The notes under the pieces were generated by a model. The model saw nothing but the letters and a program-made list of their open reading frames with translations, did not search any database and was not told where the DNA came from. From the NCBI GenBank assembly GCA_900321275.1, contig ONVI01000006.1:1-64000 (forward strand): DNA of 64,000 bases, read 5' to 3'. Position 1 is the first letter of the stretch. Each line of letters begins with the position of its first letter. Positions 62,232-64,000 of the stretch are shown here, piece after piece. Made by a program: the position numbers and the translations under genes. Origin of the DNA: an uncultured Eubacteriales bacterium (GTDB lineage: Bacteria; Bacillota; Clostridia; Oscillospirales; Oscillospiraceae).

Positions 62232-63341
62232 AACCCGCACGGCCTCCATCTGCATGCGTTTGGTGTCCTCCATGACGTGGGCGTAGAGGTTCATGGTGAC
62301 GCCGATGTCCGCGTGACCGAGGATCTCCTGCAGGGTTTTGGGCTGCATCCCGGACTCGATCGCGCGGGTCGCGAAGGTATCGCGGAAGGCGTGAGCGGTA
62401 AAGCGTTCGATACCCGCGGCGCGGCAGAGCGCGTCGATATCCTTTCCGACGCAGCGGGCTCCCAGCAGGCCGCCCCTGGGCGCGCGGAAGATGGGGCCGC
62501 CGTCATCTGTGAACTGCCGCGTGTTCTGCCGCTGCTGCTCCCGGATCGCGTCCAGCGCCTCATGCCGCGCGGGGATCACGCGGACGGAGCAGCCGGTCTT
62601 GGCGTCCCGCCCCACGGTGAGGCGTCCGTCCAGCGTTTTGGTAAGGGTGCGCTCGATCCGGATTCCGCCATCCCTTATGTCTTTCTCCATCAGCGCGCCC
62701 GCCTCGCCGAAACGGCAGCCGGTATTCAGCAGGAAGCTGTAGAGCGGCAGATACCATGAACCGTATTCCCGCGCCGCATGGAAAAATGCCTCTGTTTCCT
62801 CCCTGGTGAGGGCGCGGTGGATCGTTTCCCGCGCCGGTTTTTTTGTCTCCCTGAGACTGCGCAGCCTCTTTGCGGGATTGCGGACGATCATCCCCTCCTC
62901 CTGTGCCGCTTCCAGAACCATCCGGATGAGGGACATGCACTTGTTCACGGTTGAAACGCTGTAATCCCGGCTCAGGACAAGCTGCACCTGCTTGAGCTGC
63001 TGCTGCTCGATCTTGCCGGGGTTGAGCGCGCCGAAGCAGCCGTTCCCGGATTCCATGGGGACTTCGGAGATGAGACGATAGATATACCGGTTTGTGCGGA
63101 TCGTGCTGTCGCGCACGGTACCGAGCCGCGCGCTTTCCCAGGTTTTGAAATACTGGTTCAGCGTGGGATCACATCCCGGTTTGTATACGCCGTCCTCGAT
63201 CTCCCTGCGGCGTGCCAGTTCTTTGTCCCGGCACTCCCGCACGGTCCTCCCGTAGACGCTGTATCGTTTTCCTTCGACCGTGAAGCGGCTCTCATAGCCG
63301 CCCTTCGCGGTTTTTCTCATTCCAGCGGGAATCCTTGGCAT
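62229..63341 (-). CDS. Tyrosine-family site-specific integrase
   Basis: The 370-residue protein has an arm-type DNA-binding start (RKTAKGGYESRFTVEGKRYSVYGRT), a core-binding domain (TLNQYFKTWESARLGTVRDSTIR) and a catalytic domain with NTGCRFGEAGAL (first Arg), TAHAFRDTFATR (His-x-x-Arg), LGHADIGVTMNLYAHV (His and the nucleophile Tyr). The layout is that of Tn916- and phage-type integrases of Firmicutes. No excisionase, relaxase or phage gene is visible within the window, so it is either the edge of an element extending past 64 kb or an orphan. Confidence 0.93.
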   Translation of the reverse strand: MPRIPAGMRKTAKGGYESRFTVEGKRYSVYGRTVRECRDKELARRREIEDGVYKPGCDPTLNQYFKTWESARLGTVRDSTIRTNRYIYRLISEVPMESGNGCFGALNPGKIEQQQLKQVQLVLSRDYSVSTVNKCMSLIRMVLEAAQEEGMIVRNPAKRLRSLRETKKPARETIHRALTREETEAFFHAAREYGSWYLPLYSFLLNTGCRFGEAGALMEKDIRDGGIRIERTLTKTLDGRLTVGRDAKTGCSVRVIPARHEALDAIREQQRQNTRQFTDDGGPIFRAPRGGLLGARCVGKDIDALCRAAGIERFTAHAFRDTFATRAIESGMQPKTLQEILGHADIGVTMNLYAHVMEDTKRMQMEAVRV

Positions 63342-63482
63342 GGCTGTTCCTCCGGTTTATTCGTTCTTCCGTGTGTTTTTCTGCCTGGGCAGGATTACAT
63401 AGTGAAACAGTTTCGGTATGCGGCTATGAGGATACGGCAAACCTGTCGGCGCTCTCCCGCAATACGTTCACGCGCTGCGCCG

Positions 63483-63513
63483 TTTTTTCTCCCCCGTTTA
63501 TCGGGGAGAAAAA
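63483..63513. terminator. Hairpin between the integrase and the secreted protein gene
   Basis: TTTTTCTCCCC and GGGGAGAAAAA pair around an 8-base loop, with T- and A-runs on both sides, so it could work in either direction. The rest of the 230-base gap shows no promoter that I trust. Confidence 0.65.
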
Positions 63514-63573
63514 TGGGGTACTCTTCGCTTTTTCCCGCCTGTTTCGGGCCTCCGGCGCGTTTGCCGGTTTCAA

Positions 63574-64000
63574 ATGAAGAAACTGCTTGCAATGATTCTT
63601 TGCGTTGCGATGGTCCTGAGCTTCAGCGCTACCGCTTTCGCAGGAAACGAAGGAACCACCGGCGGTAGAGGTTACGCTGTTGATTTCGATCGCGACAACC
63701 CCGAATACATGGACGCCAGCGACGCCAAGAAGCTCGTCACCGATCTTGGCAAGGACATGAAGGCTATGTACTATGCCATCGCTGCCGATGAGGCCGTTTT
63801 CGGCACCGCCAAGGGCATCTACGACTTTACCGATTCTCTGGCCAAGGATCTGCTCAAGGACGTCGATAAGCTCGATGCCAAAGTATGGAATCCGTCCACC
63901 GGCATGTACGAAGATGTTACCATCTACCAGGAAGATCTGATTAGCAACGTCCGCAAGGGCTTCAACCACATCATCGGCAACGAGATTGCCAACTACCTGA
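63574..64000 (+). CDS. Secreted protein of unknown function, N-terminal part
   Basis: The frame is open to the window edge (142 codons seen). It has a signal peptide (MKKLLAMILCVAMVLSFSATAFA), then GNEGTTGGRGYAVDFDRD and a charged helical region (DAKKLVTDLGKDMKAMYY, LAKDLLKDVDKLDAKVW). No family is recognised. The ribosome site before ATG 63574 is poor. It directly follows the integrase region. Confidence 0.65.
   Translation, partial: MKKLLAMILCVAMVLSFSATAFAGNEGTTGGRGYAVDFDRDNPEYMDASDAKKLVTDLGKDMKAMYYAIAADEAVFGTAKGIYDFTDSLAKDLLKDVDKLDAKVWNPSTGMYEDVTIYQEDLISNVRKGFNHIIGNEIANYL

Noticed and set aside
1-64000. CRISPR array or cas genes
   Set aside because: I found no run of regularly spaced direct repeats and no cas-like protein; the repeats present are dispersed inverted-repeat elements.
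62229-64000. A complete prophage or conjugative element
   Set aside because: Only an integrase is visible; no structural, relaxase or excisionase gene lies in the window.

Overview
The window reads as chromosomal DNA of a GC-rich, endospore-forming anaerobic member of the Clostridia, most like the Oscillospiraceae/Ruminococcaceae. The clues are SpoIIP, a SpoVB-like flippase next to HU and RqcP, a Firmicutes-type 6S RNA, a six-gene Rnf complex, reverse rubrerythrin plus rubredoxin, DUF1015 and DUF1848 genes, and many short palindromic intergenic elements. The taxonomic call is inference. No search was run, and all family names come from motifs read by eye.

Layout. 1-2.9 kb: the end of a fumarate-reductase-like flavoprotein and a Tat-exported Old Yellow Enzyme/2,4-dienoyl-CoA-reductase-type enzyme, which together look like an extracytoplasmic anaerobic reductase locus. 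3.0-10.1 kb: a mosaic accessory region. It holds a BMP-family binding protein between two copies of a 23-bp direct repeat, the tail of a serine recombinase, a frameshifted AAA-ATPase/PD-(D/E)XK gene, and three further stray copies of that gene's 3' end separated by an orphan gene, a DUF1848 gene and a carboxylesterase. 10.2-13.7 kb: small membrane proteins, a diguanylate cyclase, and a tRNA-Gly whose 3' end and terminator are duplicated. 13.8-18.1 kb: cell-wall genes on the minus strand (four-SH3 NlpC/P60 hydrolase, class A PBP). 18.4-21.8 kb: a BofC-like protein, a DUF1292 protein, 6S RNA, a FliB-like protein and galactokinase. 22.1-26.7 kb: the str operon rpsL-rpsG-fusA-tuf with a clear promoter. 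27-33 kb: a hybrid histidine kinase diverging from a BtuFCD/FhuDBC-type ABC importer, then tRNA-Gln. 33.4-44.8 kb: a DUF3810 membrane protease-like protein, DUF1015, a beta-helix surface protein, a lipoprotein, an ABC-F ATPase, a leucine-rich-repeat protein and a polytopic membrane protein. 44.9-49.9 kb: the rnfCDGEAB operon. 50-53.2 kb: a ZIP transporter and a three-gene ECF sigma operon. 53.6-54.8 kb: rubredoxin, DUF805 and reverse rubrerythrin. 54.9-62.2 kb: SpoIIP, a zinc-ribbon/repeat membrane protein, an FAD-dependent dehydrogenase, a SpoVB-like flippase, HU and RqcP. 62.2-64 kb: a tyrosine integrase abutting rqcP, and the start of an unknown secreted protein.

The genes depict an anaerobe that conserves energy through Rnf, may use exported flavoenzymes as terminal reductases, protects itself from oxygen with rubredoxin/rubrerythrin, and makes spores. 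The most unusual parts are the array of AAA-ATPase 3' tails at 4.9-8.5 kb, the repeat-bounded BMP gene beside it, and at least four families of small inverted-repeat elements spread through the intergenic regions. One element survives only as a bare palindrome at the integrase junction.
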